Source: Rathayibacter sp. Leaf185
GTDB lineage: Bacteria > Actinomycetota > Actinomycetes > Actinomycetales > Microbacteriaceae
Direction of reading: 5' to 3'
Assembly (NCBI RefSeq): GCF_001423885.1
Contig: NZ_LMPP01000009.1
Coordinates: forward strand, 153,633 to 217,632
DNA length: 64,000 bases
Under the pieces are notes generated by a model. The model was not told the origin of the DNA, made no database searches, and saw only the letters and a list, made by a program, of their open reading frames with translations. The translations under genes and the position numbers were made by a program. This document shows, piece by piece, positions 1-6,827 of this stretch; within the stretch, counting starts at the first letter, position 1; every line of letters begins with the position of its first letter.

Positions 1-326
1 GCAAGGTGCACTACGACCTCAAGGCCGAGCTCGAGAAGAAGCCCGACGACGGCATCGCCCTGGTGCGCGTCGAGCAGTACTACCCGGCGCCGATCGAGGA
101 GCTGCGCGGCATCGCCGAGCGCTACCCCGATGCCGAGTTCGTCTGGGTGCAGGACGAGCCCGAGAACCAGGGCGCGTGGCCGTTCATCGCGCTCGAGGTC
201 GCGCCGCAGCTCGGGCGTGCGATCCGCGTGGTCTCGCGTCCCGCCGCGGCCTCGCCTGCGGCGGGATCGGCAAAGCGCCACGCCTCCGAGCAGGCCGACC
301 TGCTGTCGCGAGCGCTCACCCGCTGA
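1..326 (+). CDS. kgd: Multifunctional 2-oxoglutarate decarboxylase/dehydrogenase (Kgd/OdhA), C-terminal fragment
   Basis: This is the 3' end of a gene that begins before the window; the open frame enters at base 3 and stops at TGA 324-326. About 108 residues are visible. They match the C-terminal transketolase-like domain of actinobacterial Kgd, with a VRVEQYYPAP segment, then VWVQDEPENQGAWPF, then a tail with GSAKRHASEQ. In this family the protein fuses a succinyltransferase-like domain to the thiamine-diphosphate E1 part and works in the TCA cycle at the oxoglutarate step. The start, the thiamine site and the N-terminal domain lie outside the window, so fusion versus plain SucA is inferred from phylum. 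A perfect hairpin follows the stop. Confidence 0.9.
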   Translation, partial: KVHYDLKAELEKKPDDGIALVRVEQYYPAPIEELRGIAERYPDAEFVWVQDEPENQGAWPFIALEVAPQLGRAIRVVSRPAAASPAAGSAKRHASEQADLLSRALTR

Positions 327-346
327 CCACCGGCTCGTGAGACGCC

Positions 347-385
347 GTTCGGCTCGTCAGGACCTGGAGTTCTGACGAGCCGAAC
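347..385. terminator. Perfect 14-bp stem-loop downstream of kgd
   Basis: Bases 347-360 and 372-385 are perfect inverted copies separated by an 11-base loop, and a short T-containing run (gtgtttctg) follows on the plus strand. Its place 20 bases after the kgd stop suits a transcription terminator. Its right half belongs to a dispersed palindrome family also found at 13921-14001 and 26279-26315. A smaller hairpin follows at 399-417. Confidence 0.6.
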
Positions 386-420
386 GTGTTTCTGCGAGCC
401 GGAGTGTCGAGCTCCGGAGA

Positions 421-488
421 CGAGGGAACCCCGACCCGTCGAGGGCGCCCGCTGCTGCAGACGGTCTCGACGGGCCGGGGCTCCCTCG
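421..488 (-). terminator. 23-bp stem terminator of the sigH-rsrA operon
   Basis: The arms at 421-443 and 466-488 are complementary at all but two positions. On the minus-strand transcript those two become G-U pairs, giving a 23-bp stem. It ends 15 bases beyond the anti-sigma factor stop codon, so it is placed to terminate the sigH-rsrA message and to block read-through from kgd. Confidence 0.6.
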
Positions 489-503
489 GCGCGGTGGTGG
501 CGG

Positions 504-767
504 CTAGACGCGCGCCTGCACCGCGGTGTGGGTCGCCTGTGCGTCGCGGAGCATGCCGAGCACCTGGGCTCGCAGATCCTCCGGCGCGGTCTCCTTGCAG
601 GCACGCTGGACGGCGACGGTCAGCACGACGCCGACCTTCGCCTCACCGGAGCAGTCGGGGCAGTTCGCCATGTGCTCGCGGATGTCGGCGGCGTCCTCCT
701 TGCCGAGTTCGTCGTGGAGGTACTCCTCGAGCTCGGCCTTCGCCTTGGTGCAGCCGCAGTCGGTCAT
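504..767 (-). CDS. rsrA: Zinc-binding mycothiol-system anti-sigma factor (RsrA/RshA type)
   Basis: This 87-residue cytosolic anti-sigma factor should bind and silence the SigH/SigR factor encoded just upstream and release it on thiol oxidation. The sequence has the zinc anti-sigma signature H32-x3-C36-x2-C39 plus N-terminal cysteines C4 and C6, and no membrane segment. Its size fits RsrA of Streptomyces and RshA of mycobacteria. The ATG at 767 overlaps the sigH TGA by four bases (ATGA), so the pair is probably translationally coupled and made in matched amounts. A much longer minus-strand frame runs through it, but the ATGA overlap and the family length fix this start. A strong stem-loop follows. 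Confidence 0.92.
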   Translation of the reverse strand: MTDCGCTKAKAELEEYLHDELGKEDAADIREHMANCPDCSGEAKVGVVLTVAVQRACKETAPEDLRAQVLGMLRDAQATHTAVQARV

Positions 768-1585
768 TTCGTGCTCCCGGTGGTGAAAGCGGCGCGGATC
801 CCGCGCTCGCGTGCGTAGTCGGTGAGTCGTTCGCGCAGCATGCGGCGGCCGCGGTGCAGCCGGCTCATGACGGTCCCGACGGGTGTCTTCATGATGTCCG
901 CGATCTCCTGGTACGAGAATCCCTCGACGTCCGCGAAGTAGACGGCGAGCCGGAAGTCCTCGGGGATGGCCTGCAGGGCCTCCTTGACGGCGGTGTCGGG
1001 GAGGTGGTCGATCGCCTCGGCCTCGGCCGAGCGGCTCGACGTCGCCGTGGTCGACTCGGCCCCGCCCAGCTGCCAGTCCTCGAGCTCGTCGATCGCGCTC
1101 TGGTAGGGCTCGCGCTGTTTCTTGCGGTACGAATTGATGAACGTGTTGGTGAGGATGCGGTAGAGCCACGCCTTGAGGTTCGTGCCCTGCTCGAACTGCC
1201 TGAACGCGCCGAACGCCTTGGCGAACGTCTCCTGGACGAGGTCCTGGGCATCGGAGGGGTTCTTCGTCATCCGCAGACCCGCCGCGTAGAGCTGGTCGAT
1301 GAACGGCAGCGCCTGCTCCTCGAACAGCGTCCGGACGTCGACCGGCGCCTCGGGGGCGACGTCGCCGAGGGCCTCCTCGACGGTCGCCTCGATCGTCTGC
1401 TCGGCCACGGCCGACTGATCGGCGGGGGCCTCTGCGGGCGCCTCGTCGGCGGTGAGGGGGCGGGGGGAGTCGTCGCGTGTCATCACGAGCGATTCTAGGC
1501 CGCGGGCGTCCTGGCAGCCCGGGGTTGCCCTCCCGCGCCTGCGCACGGGGCGCTCGGGGATGCGCACGGCCGTCTGGATCGTCAC
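764..1585 (-). CDS. sigH: ECF RNA polymerase sigma factor SigH/SigR (thiol-oxidative stress)
   Basis: This sigma-70 family ECF factor has region 2 around [21 protein letters not shown] and region 4 near the C-terminus ([23 protein letters not shown]). In actinobacteria this family drives thioredoxin, mycothiol and protein-quality genes after disulphide stress. Two starts look usable. A GTG at 1585 has a strong AAGGAGAGG ribosome site about 8 bases upstream and gives 273 residues. An ATG at 1483 gives 239 residues, has no ribosome site, and sits 8 bases after a TAGAAT -10 hexamer. This is the two-isoform arrangement known for Streptomyces SigR. rsrA follows with a 4-base overlap. An exact SigR-type promoter lies upstream at 1641-1666. 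Confidence 0.93.
   Translation of the reverse strand: MTIQTAVRIPERPVRRRGRATPGCQDARGLESLVMTRDDSPRPLTADEAPAEAPADQSAVAEQTIEATVEEALGDVAPEAPVDVRTLFEEQALPFIDQLYAAGLRMTKNPSDAQDLVQETFAKAFGAFRQFEQGTNLKAWLYRILTNTFINSYRKKQREPYQSAIDELEDWQLGGAESTTATSSRSAEAEAIDHLPDTAVKEALQAIPEDFRLAVYFADVEGFSYQEIADIMKTPVGTVMSRLHRGRRMLRERLTDYARERGIRAAFTTGSTK
1492..1497 (-). promoter_or_regulatory. -10 hexamer TAGAAT for the short sigH isoform (near-leaderless)
   Basis: TAGAAT on the minus strand lies 8 bases before the ATG at 1483, so transcription would begin at about the start codon. No good -35 is seen. This would be the housekeeping promoter for the 239-residue SigH, a counterpart of sigRp1 in Streptomyces. Confidence 0.5.
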
Positions 1586-1631
1586 CGTGGGCCCCTCTCC
1601 TTCATCGCCCGCTGACCTCGTGCCCGCCGAC

Positions 1632-1637
1632 TACTCT
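1632..1637 (+). promoter_or_regulatory. -10 hexamer TACTCT of aroA (leaderless)
   Basis: TACTCT ends 8 bases before the aroA ATG at 1646, so the message probably starts at or next to the start codon. No Shine-Dalgarno sequence is present. It lies back to back with the sigH SigR-type promoter. Confidence 0.5.
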
Positions 1638-1640
1638 GAT

Positions 1641-1666
1641 AACCGATGGTCTTCTCGCGTTATTCC
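1641..1666 (-). promoter_or_regulatory. SigH/SigR-type autoregulatory promoter (GGAAT-N18-GTT)
   Basis: Read on the minus strand, GGAAT at 1666-1662 is followed by exactly 18 bases and GTT at 1643-1641, the published consensus for SigR/SigH-type promoters. Transcription would start near 1634, leaving about 49 bases before the GTG at 1585 with its strong ribosome site. The promoter lies over the first codons of the divergent aroA gene and overlaps that gene's own -10. Confidence 0.75.
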
Positions 1667-3016
1667 GCCCCCGAATTCGATCTGTACGGCGATGCCCGAG
1701 CGCTCCCCGGCGATCAGGACTGGCCCGCGCCCACGGCCCCCGGCGCCCTGGACGCGGTGATCGAGCTGCCCGGGTCCAAGTCCCTGACGAATCGCGAGCT
1801 GATCCTGTCGGCCCTCGCGACCGGCCCCTCGACCCTGCGGGCTCCCCTGCACTCCCGCGACAGCGCCCTGATGATCGAGGCGCTGCGCTCGCTCGGCACC
1901 ACGATCCGCGAGTCGGGAGCCACCGGGGCGTTCGGCTCCGACCTCGTGGTCGAGCCCGCCGACGAGCTGCTCGGCTCCACGACGATCGACTGCGGTCTCG
2001 CCGGCACCGTCATGCGCTTCGTGCCTCCCCTCGCCGGTCTCGCCCTCGGCCCGACGACCTTCGACGGCGACGCGTACTCGTACAAGCGCCCGATGGGCGC
2101 GACGATCGCGTCGCTCCGCTCGCTCGGTGTCGATGTGGCCGACGACGGCCGCGGCTCGCTCCCTTTCACCGTGCACGGCTCCGGATCCGTCCGCGGCGGC
2201 GAGGTGGTCATCGACGCCTCGCGCTCGAGCCAGTTCGTCTCGGCCCTGCTGCTCGCGGGTGCGCGCTTCGACGAGGGCCTCCGCCTCCGCCACGAGGGCG
2301 AGCACCTGCCCAGCCAGCCGCACATCGAGATGACCATCGCCGCGCTCGCCGCCCGCGGAGTCGAGGTCGGGACCCCCTCGCCGGGCGAGTGGGTCATCGA
2401 GCCGCAGCCGATCGCCGGCGCCGACACCGTGATCGAACCCGACCTCTCGAACGCCGCGCCGTTCCTCGCAGCGGCCCTCGCGACCGGCGGCCGGGTGCGC
2501 CTTCGCCACTGGCCCGCCGAGACCACGCAGGTGGGCGCCCACCTCGAGCGGATCCTGCCGCTCTTCGGAGCGACAGTCGAGCACGACGGCGGCGATCTCG
2601 TCGTCACCGGCGGCGACGAGATCCTCGGTGTCGACCTCGACCTCTCGGAGGGCGGCGAGCTCGCGCCCGCCCTGGCGGCGCTGGCGGCCCTCGCCTCGGG
2701 ACCCAGCACGCTCACAGGCATCGGCCACATCCGCCACCACGAGACCGACCGGCTCGCCGCGCTCGCCGCCGAGATCAACGGCCTCGGAGGCGCTGTCACC
2801 GAGCTCGAGGACGGCCTGCGCATCGAGCCGGCAGCCCTGCACGGCGGCCGCTGGAAGACGTACTCCGACCACCGCATGGCTCACGCCGGCGCGCTGCTCG
2901 GGCTGGTGGTGCCGGGCGTCTCGATCGAGGACATCGCGACGACGTCGAAGACGCTCCCCCAGTTCCCGCAGCTGTGGTCGACCCTCGCGGCATCTGCGCC
3001 GGACGGATCGGCCTGA
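1646..3016 (+). CDS. aroA: 3-phosphoshikimate 1-carboxyvinyltransferase (EPSP synthase)
   Basis: This 456-residue cytosolic enzyme joins shikimate-3-phosphate and phosphoenolpyruvate to give EPSP in aromatic amino-acid synthesis. The substrate-binding motif LPGSKSLTNR is at residues 41-50, the SSQFVSALL segment lies in the middle, and YSDHRMA is at about 406-412. Length and motif order fit the actinobacterial family, which has about 30 extra N-terminal residues. The ATG at 1646 has no ribosome site but sits behind a TACTCT -10, consistent with a leaderless message. rsgA starts one base after the stop, and the aroA-rsgA-bcp order suggests one operon. Confidence 0.96.
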   Translation: MVFSRYSAPEFDLYGDARALPGDQDWPAPTAPGALDAVIELPGSKSLTNRELILSALATGPSTLRAPLHSRDSALMIEALRSLGTTIRESGATGAFGSDLVVEPADELLGSTTIDCGLAGTVMRFVPPLAGLALGPTTFDGDAYSYKRPMGATIASLRSLGVDVADDGRGSLPFTVHGSGSVRGGEVVIDASRSSQFVSALLLAGARFDEGLRLRHEGEHLPSQPHIEMTIAALAARGVEVGTPSPGEWVIEPQPIAGADTVIEPDLSNAAPFLAAALATGGRVRLRHWPAETTQVGAHLERILPLFGATVEHDGGDLVVTGGDEILGVDLDLSEGGELAPALAALAALASGPSTLTGIGHIRHHETDRLAALAAEINGLGGAVTELEDGLRIEPAALHGGRWKTYSDHRMAHAGALLGLVVPGVSIEDIATTSKTLPQFPQLWSTLAASAPDGSA

Positions 3017-3017
3017 C

Positions 3018-4094
3018 ATGTCGTGGTGGACGGACAGCGGCCTCGACGCCGACGGAGTGCTGGACGACTTCGACGGTTACGACGAGTCGGACGCGAAGGT
3101 GCGGCCGAACCCCAAGGGCACCAAGCCCCGCACGAAGCAGCGACCCGCCTACGAGGACGCCGAGATCGCGATGGTGCTCGGCGTCGACCGCGGCCGCTAC
3201 ACGGTCATGATCGGCGACGGCACCCCGGAGGAGCACGAGTTCACCGCCGCGCGCGCTCGTGAGCTGCGTCGCCAGGCGATCGTGGCCGGCGACCGCGTCG
3301 ACGTGGTCGGCGACTCCACCGGCGACGAGGGCACCCTCGCCCGCATCGTGCGGATCCGGGAGCGGTCGACCCTGCTCCGCCGCAGCGCCGACGACACCGA
3401 CGCGATCGAGCGCGTCATCGTCGCCAACGCCGACCAGATGGTCTGCGTGGTCGCCGCCGCCGACCCCGAGCCGCGCACCCGGCTCGTCGACCGCTATCTC
3501 GTGGCCGCCTTCGACGCCGGCATCACCCCGATGCTCTGCATCACCAAGACCGACCTCGCCGACCCCGGGCCCTTCCTCCGCAACTTCGAGGGTCTCGACC
3601 TGCGCGTCTTCCTCTCGAGCCAGGACGAGCCGCCCGTCGACGAGATCGCCGAGGCGCTCCTCGGCCACGAGACGGTCGTGGTCGGCCACTCGGGAGTGGG
3701 CAAGTCGACGCTCGTGAACAAGCTCGTCCCCGATGCGCACCGGGCGATCGGCCGCGTCAACACGGTGACCGGCCGCGGGCGCCACACCTCCTCCTCGACG
3801 GTCTCACTGAGGGTCGAGCGCGGCGACCGGCACGGCTGGGTCATCGACACCCCGGGCGTGCGCTCCTTCGGGCTCGGGCACGTGAACGTCGACAACATCC
3901 TCGGTGCCTTCACCGCCCTGGCCGAGCTCGCCGAGGACTGCCCGCGCGGCTGCACCCACCTCCCCGACTCCCCCGACTGCGCGATCATCGAGGCCGTCGA
4001 GGAGGGACGGCTCGGGCCGACCGGACCGGAGCGCCTCGACTCGCTCCAGCGCCTCCTGACCACCTTCGCGCCCTCCGACGGAAGCAGACGATGA
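3018..4094 (+). CDS. rsgA: Ribosome small-subunit-dependent GTPase A
   Basis: This 358-residue circularly permuted GTPase helps late 30S subunit maturation. The permuted order is visible: TKTD (G4) at about 176-179, the P-loop GHSGVGKST at 223-231 and DTPG (G3) at 277-280. It ends in a zinc-knuckle segment with C308, C312, H314 and C321. An OB-fold-like region precedes the GTPase core. The start at 3018 lies one base after the aroA stop. The frame is open much further upstream inside aroA, but only this start gives the normal length. Its stop overlaps the bcp ATG by four bases. Confidence 0.94.
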   Translation: MSWWTDSGLDADGVLDDFDGYDESDAKVRPNPKGTKPRTKQRPAYEDAEIAMVLGVDRGRYTVMIGDGTPEEHEFTAARARELRRQAIVAGDRVDVVGDSTGDEGTLARIVRIRERSTLLRRSADDTDAIERVIVANADQMVCVVAAADPEPRTRLVDRYLVAAFDAGITPMLCITKTDLADPGPFLRNFEGLDLRVFLSSQDEPPVDEIAEALLGHETVVVGHSGVGKSTLVNKLVPDAHRAIGRVNTVTGRGRHTSSSTVSLRVERGDRHGWVIDTPGVRSFGLGHVNVDNILGAFTALAELAEDCPRGCTHLPDSPDCAIIEAVEEGRLGPTGPERLDSLQRLLTTFAPSDGSRR

Positions 4095-4591
4095 CGAGCA
4101 CCGCCCTCCCCCCGATCCCCGCCGATCAGCGCCTCGCCGCAGGGCAGGCGGCACCCGGCTTCACGCTGCCCGACCAGGACGGCCGCCCGGTCGCGCTCGC
4201 CGACTACCGCGGCCGCCGCGTCATCCTCTTCTTCTACCCCGAGGCCGCCACACCGGGGTGCACCACGGAGGCCTGCGACTTCCGCGACAACGCGTCGTCG
4301 CTCCGCGGTTCCGGTTACGAGGTCCTCGGCGTCTCGCGCGATACTCCCGAGAAGCTGCGCCGGTGGGCCGACGAGCAGTCGATCGGCTACCCCCTGCTCA
4401 GCGACCCCGACATGACCGTGCACCGGGCCTACGGCGTATGGGGCGAGAAGAACAACTACGGCAAGACCGTCGTCGGCGTCCTCCGCTCGACGTTCGTCGT
4501 CGGCGCCGAGGGCGTCCTCGAGTTCGCGCAGTACGGCGTGCGCGCGACCGGCCATGTGCAGGCGCTGCGCAAGAAGCTCAAGCTGGTCTGA
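4091..4591 (+). CDS. bcp: Thioredoxin-dependent thiol peroxidase (BCP/PrxQ-type peroxiredoxin)
   Basis: This 166-residue peroxiredoxin reduces hydroperoxides using a thiol donor. It has the PGCTTEACDFRD active-site segment, with peroxidatic C57 and resolving C62 five residues later as in atypical two-cysteine BCP enzymes. The ATG overlaps the rsgA stop (ATGA), so it is the third gene of the aroA operon. Its closeness to the sigH-rsrA redox switch may or may not be meaningful. No SigR-type promoter was noticed directly in front of it. Confidence 0.93.
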   Translation: MTSTALPPIPADQRLAAGQAAPGFTLPDQDGRPVALADYRGRRVILFFYPEAATPGCTTEACDFRDNASSLRGSGYEVLGVSRDTPEKLRRWADEQSIGYPLLSDPDMTVHRAYGVWGEKNNYGKTVVGVLRSTFVVGAEGVLEFAQYGVRATGHVQALRKKLKLV

Positions 4592-4665
4592 CCCCGCTTC
4601 GCCGAGGGAGCCCGCTGCCGCCGGGGCAGCCCTTCTCAGCGGGGCGCCTCGACGAGAACGGGCTC
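4592..4665. terminator. Nested inverted repeats between bcp and the aldo/keto reductase
   Basis: Several nested hairpins fill the gap between these convergent genes. GCTGCC 4614-4619 pairs with GGCAGC 4625-4630, CCCGCT 4592-4597 with AGCGGG 4637-4642, and GAGCCCG 4608-4614 with CGGGCTC 4659-4665. It is probably a bidirectional terminator; no T-run is present. Confidence 0.45.
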
Positions 4666-4672
4666 TCCGGCG

Positions 4673-5650
4673 TCAGAATCCCTCGTTGAAGCGCGGCGCG
4701 TAGTCGGAACCGAGCGCCGCCAGCTCGTCGGCGGTCAGCTCGACGTCGACCGATGCCGCGGCGTCCTCGAGGTGCTGCATCTTCGTCGCTCCGACGATCG
4801 GCGCGGTCACCACCGGCTGCTGGCGCACCCAGGCGAGCGCGACCTGCGCACGCGGGACACCGCGCTCCTGGGCGATGCGGGCGACCGTGGCGGCCGTCCG
4901 GCGGTCGCCCTCCTCCTGCTGGTGGTACAGGGTCTTGCCGTAGAGGTCGCTCTCGGTGCGCGAGGTCGTCTCGTCCCAGTCGCGGGTGAGGCGGCCGCGG
5001 GCGAGCGGCGACCACGGGATCACTCCGACGCCCTGGTCGAGGCAGAACGGGTGCAGCTCGCGCTCGTCCTCGCGCTGGATGAGGTTGTACTGGTCCTGCA
5101 TCGAGACGAAGCGCGTCCAGCCGCCGAGGTCGGCCGTGTACTGCGCCTTCGCGAACTGCCACGCCCACATGCTCGAGGCGCCGATGTAGCGCGCCTTGCC
5201 CGAGCGGACGATGTCGTGGAGCGTCTCCATCGTCTCCTCGATCGGCGTCTCGGGGTCCCAGCGGTGGATCTGGTAGAGGTCGACGTAGTCGGTGCCCAGG
5301 CGCCGCAGGCTGTCGTCGATCGCGCTCAGGATGTGCCGGCGCGAGAGTCCGCCGCCGTTCGGGCCCTTGCGCATCGTGCCGTGCACCTTGGTCGCGATCA
5401 CGACCTCCTCTCGCACGGCGAAGTCGGCGAGCGCGCGACCGACGAACTCCTCGCTCGTGCCGTCGGAGTAGACGTCGGCGGTGTCGAAGGTCGTGATGCC
5501 GAGCTCGAGCGCCCGGCGGAGGAACGGCCGTGACGCCTCCTCGTCCATGCTCCACGCGTGGGCGCCGCGCTCGGAGGCGCCGAAGCTCATGCAGCCGAGG
5601 ATGATCGAGGAGACCTGCAGGCCGCTGGAGCCGAGTCGGGTGTAGTCCAT
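4673..5650 (-). CDS. Aldo/keto reductase
   Basis: This 325-residue TIM-barrel NADPH oxidoreductase begins MDYTRLGSSGLQVS. The catalytic tetrad can be read as D56, Y61 (DTADVYSDG), K88 and H129 (LYQIH). The late IVGATKMQHLEDA segment is typical of the phosphate-binding end. The substrate cannot be told; the family covers many aldehydes and ketones, including the YajO/Tas-like branch. An alternative ATG at 5671 adds seven basic residues. Neither start has a clear ribosome site, and the chosen start fits the family N-terminus. Confidence 0.88.
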   Translation of the reverse strand: MDYTRLGSSGLQVSSIILGCMSFGASERGAHAWSMDEEASRPFLRRALELGITTFDTADVYSDGTSEEFVGRALADFAVREEVVIATKVHGTMRKGPNGGGLSRRHILSAIDDSLRRLGTDYVDLYQIHRWDPETPIEETMETLHDIVRSGKARYIGASSMWAWQFAKAQYTADLGGWTRFVSMQDQYNLIQREDERELHPFCLDQGVGVIPWSPLARGRLTRDWDETTSRTESDLYGKTLYHQQEEGDRRTAATVARIAQERGVPRAQVALAWVRQQPVVTAPIVGATKMQHLEDAAASVDVELTADELAALGSDYAPRFNEGF

Positions 5651-5714
5651 GGAGAGGCGTCGCTTTCGCATCGGGGAAGGGGCCCCTCAGCCTCGCACCG
5701 GCTCGGGGCTCGCG

Positions 5715-6155
5715 CTACCCGGCGGAGGGATCGCGGCGGGTCGCGGCGACGACGCTCGGGAGGAAGATCGTCACGACGGCGACCAGCGCAGGACCCAGCA
5801 GCGCCCATCCCACGTCGGGGACGGAGTACTGACCCTGGAACGCGCCGAGCGCGACGGCCATCTGCACGAGCTGCATCGTCAGGGCGGAGCCGCGCATCCA
5901 GCTGCGCCGCCGGATCGCTCCCAGGGTCGTCGCAGCGGCCCAGCAGAGGGCGATGAGCGCGAGGACGACGATGGCGACGCCTCCGCCGACAGTGTCGGCC
6001 CGCGTGGTCGCGAGCTCGACCAGCAGCCACGCCGCTACGGCTCCGACGCCCACCGTCTCGAGTGCCAGCACGGCGATCAGCACGAGCAGCCCGGGTGGCC
6101 GCGAGGCACTGTTCGGGCCGGTCGGAAGCCGGTTCTCCTCAGGCGTCACAGCCAC
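5715..6155 (-). CDS. Small four-helix membrane protein, unknown function
   Basis: This 146-residue protein has four hydrophobic segments, at roughly residues 24-48, 59-80, 88-108 and 115-135, after a short polar N-terminus. The GTG at 6155 was chosen because AAGGA lies six bases before it; the frame is open much further upstream but without sense. No family is recognised with certainty. Similar small membrane proteins are common in actinobacteria. It is divergent from whiB1 across a 355-base gap. Confidence 0.65.
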   Translation of the reverse strand: MAVTPEENRLPTGPNSASRPPGLLVLIAVLALETVGVGAVAAWLLVELATTRADTVGGGVAIVVLALIALCWAAATTLGAIRRRSWMRGSALTMQLVQMAVALGAFQGQYSVPDVGWALLGPALVAVVTIFLPSVVAATRRDPSAG

Positions 6156-6510
6156 ATCCCATCCTTGACTCTTGATTCGGGCGTACCACCGTGAGAGGCT
6201 ACTTGAGTTCGTTTCACCGCTCACAGGGTCGTGGGTTTCCGCCGATGTGAACAACCCGATCCGTTCGAGCCGTGAGGTTCGTGTGTCGTGCCGCAGGGTG
6301 CGACACGGAGCCGGGTGAGCTCGTCCGGAAGAACCGAGCCGCCCCCGTCCACCCTCTCGAATCGCCTTGCGCAGCTGCGCGGGGCTTCGTGGCGTGCTCA
6401 GGAGGGTGCGCTGGGACTTCCCGTCGAGTTCGATCGTCGGCGTGATCCGATCATCCCATTCGAACACTGCGTGGTTCCTCCACGCACGCCTGCACACAAG
6501 GAGCACCTGC
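6156..6510. other. Intergenic region upstream of whiB1
   Basis: No coding frame here is convincing. It should hold the whiB1 promoter and a long leader. A GTGTCG/CGACAC dyad is at 6283-6306 and a good ribosome site (AAGGAG) at 6498-6503. No confident -10/-35 pair was found. The TTGACT at about 6166 has no matching -10. Confidence 0.4.
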
Positions 6511-6759
6511 ATGGACTGGCGCGACAAGGCCGCTTGCCTCACCGCTGACCCCGAGCTTTTCTTCCCGGTCGGCAACACCGGACCCGCCGTCGACCAGATC
6601 GAGAAGGCCAAGACCGTCTGCGGACGTTGCACGGTCACCGAGGTCTGCCTCCAGTACGCCCTCGAGACCGGCCAGGACTCAGGCGTGTGGGGCGGCCTCA
6701 GCGAGGACGAGCGCCGCGCTCTCAAGCGCCGCGCCGCTCGCGCCCGCCGCGCCTCGTAG
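6511..6759 (+). CDS. whiB1: WhiB1-type iron-sulfur transcription factor
   Basis: This 82-residue Wbl protein is expected to carry a [4Fe-4S] cluster, bind the primary sigma factor and act as an NO-sensitive regulator. The four ligand cysteines are C9, C37, C40 and C46, the GVWGG turn is at about 58-62, and a basic C-terminal tail follows. The start MDWRDKAACL and the EDERRALKRR tail match WhiB1 rather than WhiB2, WhiB3 or WhmD. ATG 6511 has AAGGAG ten bases upstream. It is divergent from the membrane protein gene and convergent with pdtaS across a strong hairpin. Confidence 0.93.
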   Translation: MDWRDKAACLTADPELFFPVGNTGPAVDQIEKAKTVCGRCTVTEVCLQYALETGQDSGVWGGLSEDERRALKRRAARARRAS

Positions 6760-6780
6760 CGCCCCGCTCAGCGACTCCCC

Positions 6781-6810
6781 GACCCCCGTTGCCTCACGGC
6801 AGCGGGGGTC
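6781..6810. terminator. Bidirectional terminator between whiB1 and pdtaS
   Basis: GACCCCCG at 6781-6788 pairs with CGGGGGTC at 6803-6810, with TGCC/GGCA continuing the stem inside. An outer GCGCCCCG/CGGGGCGC pair at 6759-6766 and 6820-6827 encloses it. It lies between convergent genes. Confidence 0.7.
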
Positions 6811-6827
6811 TCGTCGTCTCGGGGCGC

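Noticed and set aside
386..1498. A 370-codon plus-strand open frame over sigH and rsrA
   Set aside because: No recognisable domain; the minus strand holds two well-supported, overlapping genes.
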